Assembly: GCA_030601645.1 (NCBI GenBank)
Contig: JAUWBQ010000017.1
Location: 1-15,671 of the forward strand
DNA length: 15,671 nucleotides
Direction of reading: 5' to 3'
From: Candidatus Bathyarchaeota archaeon
GTDB taxonomy: Archaea > Thermoproteota > Bathyarchaeia > TCS64
Below, in pieces: positions 1 through 5,714 of this stretch. Made by a program: the position numbers and the translations under genes. Numbering within the stretch: position 1 is the stretch's first letter; every line of letters starts with the position of its first letter. A model generated the notes under the pieces. That model ran no database searches, had not been told where the DNA came from, and saw only the letters and a list, made by a program, of their open reading frames with translations.

Positions 1-237
1 ATCGTCGATAACCTGCAGTTGAGACCCACTCCGAGGGATGGAAACGTCCGCCTGGTTCTGCCATATGATGACGGCGTCTTCTATAAGACCCAGACATTGG
101 GCGACGTAAAGATAGTGTCAGACGTTCAGCTATACGTGGATCTCGTCAACTACCCATCGAGGGGGGAGGAGGCAGCCCAGAAAATACTTGACACGATACG
201 GGAAAAATGGAGTTCATCCTTGCTGAAAGGTCGATAA
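1..237 (+). CDS. AbiEi-like antitoxin of a type IV toxin-antitoxin system, 3' end only
   Basis: The frame is open to the left window edge and ends at TAA 235-237, so only the last 78 codons are visible; the true start lies outside. The fragment carries the phrase VSDVQLYVDLVNYPSRGEEAA, here at about 40 residues before the end. A conserved Q-L-Y-x-D-L ... R-G-E-E-A-A segment is typical of the C-terminal domain of AbiEi-family antitoxins. In known AbiE systems this protein represses its own operon and counters the nucleotidyltransferase toxin. The toxin-like gene starts one base after the stop, as expected for a co-transcribed pair. The N-terminal winged-helix part cannot be checked. The family call rests on this motif and the neighbour. 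Confidence 0.72.
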   Translation: MVDNLQLRPTPRDGNVRLVLPYDDGVFYKTQTLGDVKIVSDVQLYVDLVNYPSRGEEAAQKILDTIREKWSSSLLKGR

Positions 238-238
238 A

Positions 239-1054
239 ATGTATGATAGGAACCTGACCGAAGCCTCCAAAGGGGCACTCCTCGAGCTCTGCATGGCCCT
301 GAACAATTACAGGCATGAATTCGTTTTGGTAGGTGGATGGGCGCCCTACTTTCTATCCAGGGAACATTTCGACCACTGCGGCTCCATAGACATGGACTTC
401 GTGCTGAGGCCCGCGATAATCCAGAGATATGAAAGCATGAAAGACGTCATAGAGACCCTAGGATACGCTGTGACCAGAAACCCCTTCAGATTCGAGAGAG
501 ATATCGAGACCGTTGATGGAGCACGAACATTCCAGATCCACCTGGATTTACTGACTGAACCTGAACCCGCCCTCAATCAGGAATTCCTTGTGGAGGTGCA
601 AGAAGACCTACGAGCGTGTCTGATACCGGGCATCAGCATCGTCTTCGACCACTACTATGAACTGGAGCTGGAGGCAACACTTCCTGGAGGGGGAGAAGCA
701 GCCCACACCATAGACGTCGCGGACATCGTGGGGACACTGACCACGAAAGGCAACGCCTTGCCCAGGCTTAAAGATAAAGACAGCTACGACATATACTCGG
801 TTGCAGGATTCCACACGGGGTCACCGATCACGGCAGCACAACGATTCAATGACCTGATTCGAGCGAGACAAAACGAGGCCAACCCCACGATATTGCAGGC
901 ATTGAGAAACATCCACTACGGCTTCTCTTCCAGAACTCGATACGGATGTGTCTCTGTCGCCCGGTTTCTCGGTTCAGACGGACCAGTTCAGAATGACGCC
1001 TATCAGAGGATAACCGCATTCATAGAAGACCTGGATATAAATCTAGAGCAATAA
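239..1054 (+). CDS. AbiEii-like nucleotidyltransferase toxin
   Basis: This 271-residue protein is complete, with ATG at 239. It shows the minimal nucleotidyltransferase signature: VGG at residues 31-33, then S-I-D-M-D at 49-53, with D51 and D53 as likely metal ligands and D103 (HLDLL) as a candidate third acidic residue. Near residues 177-185 it has a R-x-K-x-K-D-x-Y-D motif, common in AbiEii/AbiGii-type toxins. Members of this family transfer nucleotides to targets such as tRNA acceptor ends and arrest growth until the antitoxin acts; some give phage resistance. The gene follows the antitoxin-like gene with one base between stop and start, so translation is probably coupled. The stop is followed by a T-rich run (1056-1060) that may end transcription. 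Base composition is less GC-rich than in the genes further right, which fits acquisition by transfer. A nucleotidyltransferase with a housekeeping role is the alternative. Confidence 0.75.
   Translation: MYDRNLTEASKGALLELCMALNNYRHEFVLVGGWAPYFLSREHFDHCGSIDMDFVLRPAIIQRYESMKDVIETLGYAVTRNPFRFERDIETVDGARTFQIHLDLLTEPEPALNQEFLVEVQEDLRACLIPGISIVFDHYYELELEATLPGGGEAAHTIDVADIVGTLTTKGNALPRLKDKDSYDIYSVAGFHTGSPITAAQRFNDLIRARQNEANPTILQALRNIHYGFSSRTRYGCVSVARFLGSDGPVQNDAYQRITAFIEDLDINLEQ
1035..1042 (+). promoter_or_regulatory. Archaeal TATA box for the non-coding RNA region
   Basis: ATATAAAT lies inside the last codons of the toxin gene. Its centre is about 26 bases upstream of G1064, the first base of a long-range helix in the downstream non-coding region. 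That spacing is the usual archaeal TATA-to-start distance, so it supports an RNA transcript starting near 1063-1065. Confidence 0.5.
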
Positions 1055-1063
1055 TTTTTACTA

Positions 1064-1207
1064 GCCCGGAGCTGGTGAACGGTTAGCCCAACGATGTGCG
1101 GGTTCGCGAGGGTGAGGCCCTTAGATGTTGATAACGATCCAGTGAAGCGTGGATGCGACGTCGTATCGAGAAAATTTGAAGGGGTAGGTGAATTAGGGCT
1201 CTCGGGC
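1064..1207 (+). ncRNA. Possible structured RNA, not recognised
   Basis: No convincing protein frame covers this stretch. Its ends can pair: 1064-1072 with 1198-1207, nine Watson-Crick pairs with one bulged T at 1202. Internal hairpins are possible, including 1137-1141 with 1150-1154 (ATCCA/TGGAT), the competing 1152-1157 with 1162-1167 around an ACGT loop, and a small GCG/CGC hairpin near 1098-1107. A TATA box sits at the right distance upstream. I found no match by eye to RNase P RNA, SRP RNA or 5S rRNA signatures, nor clear C/D boxes. The 3' strand of the closing helix includes the first two bases of the tRNA-like sequence, so the two folds exclude each other there. It could equally be a tRNA leader with chance pairing. 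Confidence 0.35.
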
Positions 1208-1288
1208 GGGGGTTCCAAAATGGCTAAAGGGGGTAGGTTCAGATCCTATTGGGTTAGTCCTACGTGGGTTCGAATCCCATCCCTCCAC
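1206..1288 (+). tRNA. tRNA-Leu(CAG)-like gene with an imperfect acceptor stem
   Basis: The sequence has U8, a D-loop containing TGG followed by CTAAA, and a 5-bp anticodon stem (1233-1237 with 1245-1249) around loop TTCAGAT with anticodon CAG at 1240-1242. A long variable region (1250-1263) can form a short stem, as in type II tRNAs, and the T-arm at 1264-1280 has the loop TTCGAAT. This matches tRNA-Leu. The acceptor is wrong: 1206-1212 against 1281-1287 gives five pairs (one G-U) but mismatches at positions 1-72 and 2-71, and the discriminator would be C rather than the A normal for tRNA-Leu. One missing base in the 3' strand would restore A73. No CCA is encoded. It may be a functional tRNA read slightly wrongly, a decayed copy, or a remnant of tRNA-targeted integration. 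Confidence 0.6.
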
Positions 1289-1457
1289 ACAATCCTGCTG
1301 GAAACTTCTAACCCAACTACTATGCGCGCACCGGGTCAACACCCAACCCAAGGGGCATAACACACAAAAGAAGGCACCCGATCACAACTTCGACATCTAA
1401 CCCCCAACAGAAACGATATGAATCCCGTCGCCAGAAGAGGAAGGGAGGCTATCAGGA

Positions 1458-2192
1458 TTGGCCGATTTCAAGGACACGTTCGGGAAGGCCCTCGTGGCCC
1501 ATCACCGGGGGGAACCCGCAGACCACGTCATCGAGAGAGACGATGGCTTGATCGACGAGATAGACACCGGCATCTACTTCCTCGAATATGATGACTGGCC
1601 CGAGTTCGAGAAGGAGGCGATGCTTGAAGCAAAAGGGCGGGTCCTGGACGTGGGATGCGGGGCCGGGAGGGCGGCAGTCTGGCTCCAGGAGAGGGGGCAC
1701 GACGTGGTGGGGATAGACGTCTCCCCCCTCGCCCTCGAGGTCTCCCGGCTCCGGGGGGTCCGGGACTGCCGGCTCATGGACGTCAGGGAGCTGGACTTCC
1801 CCGACGGGGCCTTCGACACGGTGCTGATGATGGGGAACAACCTCGGCATAGGGGGAGACGCAGGCCAGACAAGGCTGATTCTGGAGAGCCTCCACAGGAT
1901 CACCGCGGACGAAGGTATCGTCATCGCAGAGACCAGGGATCCGTTGAAGACCGACGACCCGGCCCATCTGGCGTACCACGAGAGGAACAGGGGGATGGAC
2001 AGGCCCCCGGGGCTGGTGAAGATCCGGATCGGCTTCAGGGGGGAGTTCGACGACTGGTTCGAGTTCCTCCTGCTGGGGGAGGAGGAGCTGGCAGAGTTGT
2101 TGGAGCCCACCGGCTGGTCCATATCGAGGGTCTATGGTTTGGGTGGGGCAACCTTCGTGGCCATCCTCTCCAAGGGGCCCCCCGGCCGATAG
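1458..2192 (+). CDS. Class I SAM-dependent methyltransferase
   Basis: This 244-residue protein has a Rossmann-fold methyltransferase core. Motif I, V-L-D-V-G-C-G-A-G, is at residues 62-70. The acidic residue that would hold the SAM ribose is D87 (GIDVSP). D108 (LMDVREL) lies in the motif II region, and FDTVLMMGNN at 119-128 forms the motif IV region. The start chosen is TTG 1458, because a strong GGAGG (1444-1448) sits nine bases upstream and there is no ATG in frame nearby. The substrate cannot be told from sequence. The closest style is the broad small-molecule Methyltransf_11/25 group. It follows the tRNA-like gene after about 170 bases of C-rich sequence in which I see no gene and no clear TATA box, so it might be transcribed from the RNA promoter upstream. 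Confidence 0.85.
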   Translation: MADFKDTFGKALVAHHRGEPADHVIERDDGLIDEIDTGIYFLEYDDWPEFEKEAMLEAKGRVLDVGCGAGRAAVWLQERGHDVVGIDVSPLALEVSRLRGVRDCRLMDVRELDFPDGAFDTVLMMGNNLGIGGDAGQTRLILESLHRITADEGIVIAETRDPLKTDDPAHLAYHERNRGMDRPPGLVKIRIGFRGEFDDWFEFLLLGEEELAELLEPTGWSISRVYGLGGATFVAILSKGPPGR

Positions 2193-2213
2193 GTGATGAC
2201 GTCAGCACACATC

Positions 2214-2221
2214 CTTTTAAC
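2214..2221 (+). promoter_or_regulatory. TATA-like element upstream of the hydrolase gene
   Basis: CTTTTAAC is centred about 27 bases before position 2244, eight bases ahead of ATG 2252. This predicts a very short leader without a ribosome binding site, which agrees with the lack of a GGAGG-type motif before that start. Confidence 0.45.
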
Positions 2222-2251
2222 ATGTTCAGACCCTGAATCTACCGTGATTCT

Positions 2252-3052
2252 ATGTCCGTGATACCTCCGCTGGAAGACGGAGAGCAGAAGGTCTTCTTCG
2301 AGGCCGGGGGCGAGTGGTGCTACCTCTGGACCCCCGAGACTTTCAGGAAGGACGAGGCCGCCCCGGTCGTGATCCACCACCACGGCGCCCGGGGATACGT
2401 GAGGGAGGACACCGCAGACTGGCTGGAGGCCGACTACAAGGTCGCCTACCTGGAGGCGGTCATGGCCGGGGGCGGCTGCGCGATAGCCGGCTCCCACGCC
2501 TGCGGAGACCACTGGGGCAACCCCGACGCCGTCGCGGCCAACGCCGCCCTGTTCGAGGCCCTGGCAGAGTCCCCCCACATCGACGCCGATAGAACCGGCC
2601 TCATGGGCGGTGGGCTTGGAGGAGCCCTCATCTGGAACTCGGTGCTGGGACCCCTGGCAGGCAAAGCCAAGGTCGTCGTGGTGATGCAGGCGGTCGCCCA
2701 CCTGACGGCGGTGATCAGGGAGGGCAAGTTCAAGGCACCATGCCTTAGAGGATACGGCCTCCCCGAGGACACCCCCGACGACGAGGCCATCGAAAAGATC
2801 CTCCCGTATGACCCCATGCCCCGGCTTAAGAGCCTAGCACCGGGCACACCCCTACCCCGGACCGCCATCTACCACGGGGCCGTGGACGCCAACATACCCG
2901 CCGAGACGAACGCGATCCCCCTCTCGGAGGCCCTCAAGAAAGCAGGTGGAGCAGTCAATCTGGAGCTGTTCCCCGAGGTGGGGCACAACGTATACGGAAT
3001 AGGGAAGCCCATCGAGGAGCGCCTCAAGGCCTTCTTCGGGGCCCACCTCTGA
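2252..3052 (+). CDS. Alpha/beta-hydrolase-fold protein lacking the nucleophile serine
   Basis: The 266-residue protein follows an alpha/beta-hydrolase plan resembling the dienelactone hydrolase/prolyl oligopeptidase group. H-H-H-G-A-R-G at residues 42-48 fits the oxyanion-hole strand. YHGAVDANIP gives the expected acid D212, and EVGHNVYG gives the expected histidine H245. The nucleophile elbow, normally G-x-S-x-G, reads G119-G120-G121-L122-G123, so glycine replaces serine. The codon there is GGG, so one base change does not give a common serine TCN codon. Loss of the nucleophile with the acid and histidine kept suggests either a non-hydrolytic role or a nucleophile supplied from elsewhere. 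The M14 peptidase gene follows after 29 bases and is probably co-transcribed. No signal peptide is visible, so a cytoplasmic location is likely. Substrate unknown. Confidence 0.8.
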   Translation: MSVIPPLEDGEQKVFFEAGGEWCYLWTPETFRKDEAAPVVIHHHGARGYVREDTADWLEADYKVAYLEAVMAGGGCAIAGSHACGDHWGNPDAVAANAALFEALAESPHIDADRTGLMGGGLGGALIWNSVLGPLAGKAKVVVVMQAVAHLTAVIREGKFKAPCLRGYGLPEDTPDDEAIEKILPYDPMPRLKSLAPGTPLPRTAIYHGAVDANIPAETNAIPLSEALKKAGGAVNLELFPEVGHNVYGIGKPIEERLKAFFGAHL

Positions 3053-3081
3053 TGCAATTTGAACTGGAAGGATGATGGCTG

Positions 3082-4437
3082 GTGAATCTTGAAGAGATCA
3101 TCGACGGCGTCCCCGATTACGAGGAGTTCCTGACCGTAGACGAGCTGAACGACAACTCCGAGGCCCTCGCAGGGGAGCACGACCACGTCGAGATCTTCGA
3201 AGCTGGCGCCTCCACCGAGGGAGAGATCATCAGATGCCTCAAGATAGGAGACGGGCCGAGGAACGCCCTCCTCTTCGGCTTCCCCCACCCAAACGAGCCC
3301 ATCGGCTCCATGACCCTAGAGTACCTGTCCCGCAGGCTCGCGGAGGACGACGGTCTCCGGGAGGAGCTGGGCTACACCTGGTACATCGTCAAGTGCATCG
3401 ACCCCGACGGGGCCCGTCTCAACGAGGGCTGGTTCAAGGAGGAGTTCTCCCCCCTCACATACGCCCTCAACTTCTACCGGCCCCCCGGGAAGAACCAGGT
3501 GGAGTGGACCTTCCCCATCGACTACAAGACCCTCCACTTCCACAGCCCCCTCCCCGAGACCCAGGCCCTGATGCACATCATCGACGAACATAGGCCCGAG
3601 TTCCTCTACAGCCTCCACAACGCCGGGTTCTGCGGCGTCTACTGGTACGTTGGGAAGGAGGTCCCGGACCTCTACCCGAGGTTCCACTCCCTCGTCCGCG
3701 ACCAAGGGCTGCCCCTCCACATGGGGGAGCCGGAGACCCCCCACATCGAGAAGCTGGACGACGCCATCTTCAGGATGTTCGGGGCCGAGAGTTGGTACGA
3801 CTTCACAGAGAAGCATTCCGACGTCGACCCCGCCACCCTGCGGGAGCACGGCACCAGCAGCCACGGCTACCTCCGAAGCGTATGCGACGGCTTCACCCTC
3901 GTCTGCGAGATGCCCTACTACTACGACGAACGGGTCACAGACGACTCCCCCTCGGACGTGGAGCGGAGGGAGGCCGTCCTTGGGGGGATCGAGCGCGGAG
4001 AGGAGTTCTACAGGTTCCTGAAGCCGAGATTCGACAAGATATCAGTCAAGGCGAACAAGTCCTCCAGACTCTACGCCGCGGTCTCAGACCATCTGGAGAA
4101 CTTCGAGAAACGGAACGCCCCCAGGAGGAAGCACGCCGAGACCACCGAGGAGTACGAGGGGAAGGCCACCGTCGCCCAGGAGTTCGACTCCTGGGTCTCG
4201 ACGAAGTTCTACTCGATGCTCAGGATGGGGATGGCGCTGAGGGTCGCCGACCGGGCGCTGGCCACCGGACCCGACAGGAAGCTAGAGGCGGTCAGGGAGG
4301 AGATCCACGGCAGGCTGCTTGAGACAAACGACGCCGTCATGAAAGAGGCCGAGATCGAGGTTATCCCCATCCGGAAGCTGGTCCGGATCCAGCTGGGCAG
4401 CGGCCTGATGATAGCCGAGCACCTGAAGAGCCGCTGA
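3082..4437 (+). CDS. M14-family zinc carboxypeptidase-like protein
   Basis: This 451-residue protein has the zinc site of M14 metallopeptidases: H69-P-N-E72 (the HxxE motif) and a third ligand candidate H179 in SLHNAGF. R113 in D-P-D-G-A-R matches the conserved Arg after the NPDG-type motif. E276 in VCEMPYY is well placed as the catalytic glutamate. The start is GTG 3082; a TGA lies three codons upstream in frame, and GGAAGG at 3065-3070 is a plausible ribosome binding site. No signal peptide is visible, so it probably acts in the cytoplasm. The family includes carboxypeptidases and amide hydrolases such as succinylglutamate desuccinylase and aspartoacylase. The residues beyond about 300 are an extension of mostly helical, charged sequence without a recognised domain. 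It is likely co-transcribed with the hydrolase-fold gene upstream. Confidence 0.85.
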   Translation: MNLEEIIDGVPDYEEFLTVDELNDNSEALAGEHDHVEIFEAGASTEGEIIRCLKIGDGPRNALLFGFPHPNEPIGSMTLEYLSRRLAEDDGLREELGYTWYIVKCIDPDGARLNEGWFKEEFSPLTYALNFYRPPGKNQVEWTFPIDYKTLHFHSPLPETQALMHIIDEHRPEFLYSLHNAGFCGVYWYVGKEVPDLYPRFHSLVRDQGLPLHMGEPETPHIEKLDDAIFRMFGAESWYDFTEKHSDVDPATLREHGTSSHGYLRSVCDGFTLVCEMPYYYDERVTDDSPSDVERREAVLGGIERGEEFYRFLKPRFDKISVKANKSSRLYAAVSDHLENFEKRNAPRRKHAETTEEYEGKATVAQEFDSWVSTKFYSMLRMGMALRVADRALATGPDRKLEAVREEIHGRLLETNDAVMKEAEIEVIPIRKLVRIQLGSGLMIAEHLKSR

Positions 4438-4453
4438 GGCGAATCCCCACCAT

Positions 4454-4462
4454 TTCTTATAC
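4454..4462 (+). promoter_or_regulatory. TATA box of the nitrilase gene
   Basis: TTCTTATAC is centred about 27 bases upstream of 4486, six bases before ATG 4492. The gene therefore probably has its own promoter and a nearly leaderless transcript, instead of depending on read-through from the M14 gene. Confidence 0.55.
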
Positions 4463-4491
4463 TCGTTGGCTGTATTCTCATCCGATTCTCC

Positions 4492-5559
4492 ATGTTGGAC
4501 AATGTGAAGGTGGCCGCCGCCCAGGTGGCCCCCGTCTTCATGGACAAAGAAGCTACCATCGACAAGGCCTGCGGGACCATCGAGGAGGCCGGGACGGAGG
4601 GGGCCCAGCTCCTGGTCTTCTCGGAGACCTTCGTCCCCGGCTACCCCTACTGGAGGGGGCTCCAGCCCATCAGCCGGTGGTCCGACCTCATGGTCGAGTA
4701 CCAGAAGAACTCCCTGGAGATCCCCAGCGGCGACACCAACGTCCTCTGCGACGCCGCCCGGGATGCTGACATCATCGTCGCCCTGGGCTGCTCCGAGATG
4801 AGCGACAGGCTGGGCAGCGAGACCCTATACAACACCATCCTGTTCATCGACAACGAGGGGGAGATCCTGGGAAGGCACAGGAAGCTGATGCCCACCCACG
4901 CGGAGCGGATCATCTGGGGGATGGGGGACATCAGCGACATCCGGGTCTTCGAGACAGAGATCGGGAACATCGGGGGCATCGTCTGCTACGAGCACCACAT
5001 GACCCTCCAGAAGGCGGCCATGGCCGTCCTCGGGGAGGAGATCCACTGCGCAGTCTGGCCCGGCTGGTGGGTGATGGAGCGCCACCCCGGCGCCAAGAGG
5101 AGATACAGACCGGGCGACCCCACTCACCTCTGCGACATAGAGCACGCCATCAGGGAGTACGCCTTCGAGACACAGACCTTCGTCATCAGCGTCAGCCAGT
5201 ACATCCCCGACGACCAGATGCCCGACTACTGCAGGGACTTTAACATCGCCGCCGGCGGCAGCTGCATCGTCAACCCCGCGGGCGTCTACCTCGTGGAGCC
5301 CGTCTTCGACCGGGAGGAGATCATCTACGCCGAGCTGGACGCAGACGACCGCCGCCACACCAAGGCCTACTTCGACGCCCTGGGCCACTACACGAGGTGG
5401 GACCTCCTCCGCCTCGACCTCAGGGGAGACCCCATGGACCCCCTCACGGAGGAGTCGGCGGTCTGGGAGCTGGACGAAGACCGGGTGAGGGCCCTCGCGG
5501 AGAAGTACGGTCTGGACCCCGAGGAGATCGTGGACATAGTCAGGGAACTCGAATCTTAG
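4492..5559 (+). CDS. Nitrilase-family carbon-nitrogen hydrolase
   Basis: This 355-residue protein has the complete nitrilase-superfamily triad: E45 in VFSETFVPGYPYW, K131 in HRKLMPTHAERIIWG and C165 in GIVCYEHHM. The PGYPYW and HRKLMPTHAER stretches are those of true nitrilases and cyanide-processing enzymes (branch 1) more than of amidases or ureidopropionases. The length also fits nitrilases. In that branch the active-site cysteine is usually followed by Trp-Glu; here it is Cys-Tyr-Glu. Such enzymes convert nitriles to acids and ammonia, or to amides. Known members often form spiral oligomers. The C-terminal 60 residues are acidic. ATG 4492 was chosen as the first start behind a TATA box. 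Its place after an M14 amidohydrolase-type gene suggests a role in breaking C-N bonds, but the natural substrate is unknown. Confidence 0.9.
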   Translation: MLDNVKVAAAQVAPVFMDKEATIDKACGTIEEAGTEGAQLLVFSETFVPGYPYWRGLQPISRWSDLMVEYQKNSLEIPSGDTNVLCDAARDADIIVALGCSEMSDRLGSETLYNTILFIDNEGEILGRHRKLMPTHAERIIWGMGDISDIRVFETEIGNIGGIVCYEHHMTLQKAAMAVLGEEIHCAVWPGWWVMERHPGAKRRYRPGDPTHLCDIEHAIREYAFETQTFVISVSQYIPDDQMPDYCRDFNIAAGGSCIVNPAGVYLVEPVFDREEIIYAELDADDRRHTKAYFDALGHYTRWDLLRLDLRGDPMDPLTEESAVWELDEDRVRALAEKYGLDPEEIVDIVRELES

Positions 5560-5645
5560 AACTCATAGAGTTTTCACCGGACTAGATCCCGTGAAAAAAA
5601 TACAGCGATTTCGTGGTGTTCGAAATCATTGGTCACAGCGTTCTA

Positions 5646-5676
5646 TTTTATAGTATTAAATAAACCCGAAATATAC
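5646..5676 (+). promoter_or_regulatory. AT-rich promoter region of the DUF3160 gene
   Basis: This stretch is the most AT-rich near the gene and holds three overlapping TATA-like candidates: TTTTATAG at 5646-5653, ATTAAATAAA at 5655-5664 and AAATATAC at 5669-5676. The middle one predicts a start of transcription near 5686, ahead of both candidate start codons. Which box is used cannot be decided from sequence. Confidence 0.45.
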
Positions 5677-5714
5677 AGTTATCCGTCTGAGAGGGTTTGC
5701 AGGATCCAGGTGGT

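Noticed and set aside
1064..1207. RNase P RNA, SRP RNA or C/D-box guide RNA
   Set aside because: The conserved sequence blocks of these RNAs that I could look for by eye are absent.
1150..1212. An intron splitting the tRNA acceptor stem, with TGGA at 1150-1153 joined to GGG at 1210-1212
   Set aside because: It would repair the 7-bp acceptor, but I see no convincing bulge-helix-bulge motif and the discriminator would still be C.
1094..1360. Open plus-strand frame of 88 codons across the RNA region
   Set aside because: It runs through the tRNA-like arms, has no ribosome binding site and shows no protein-like pattern.
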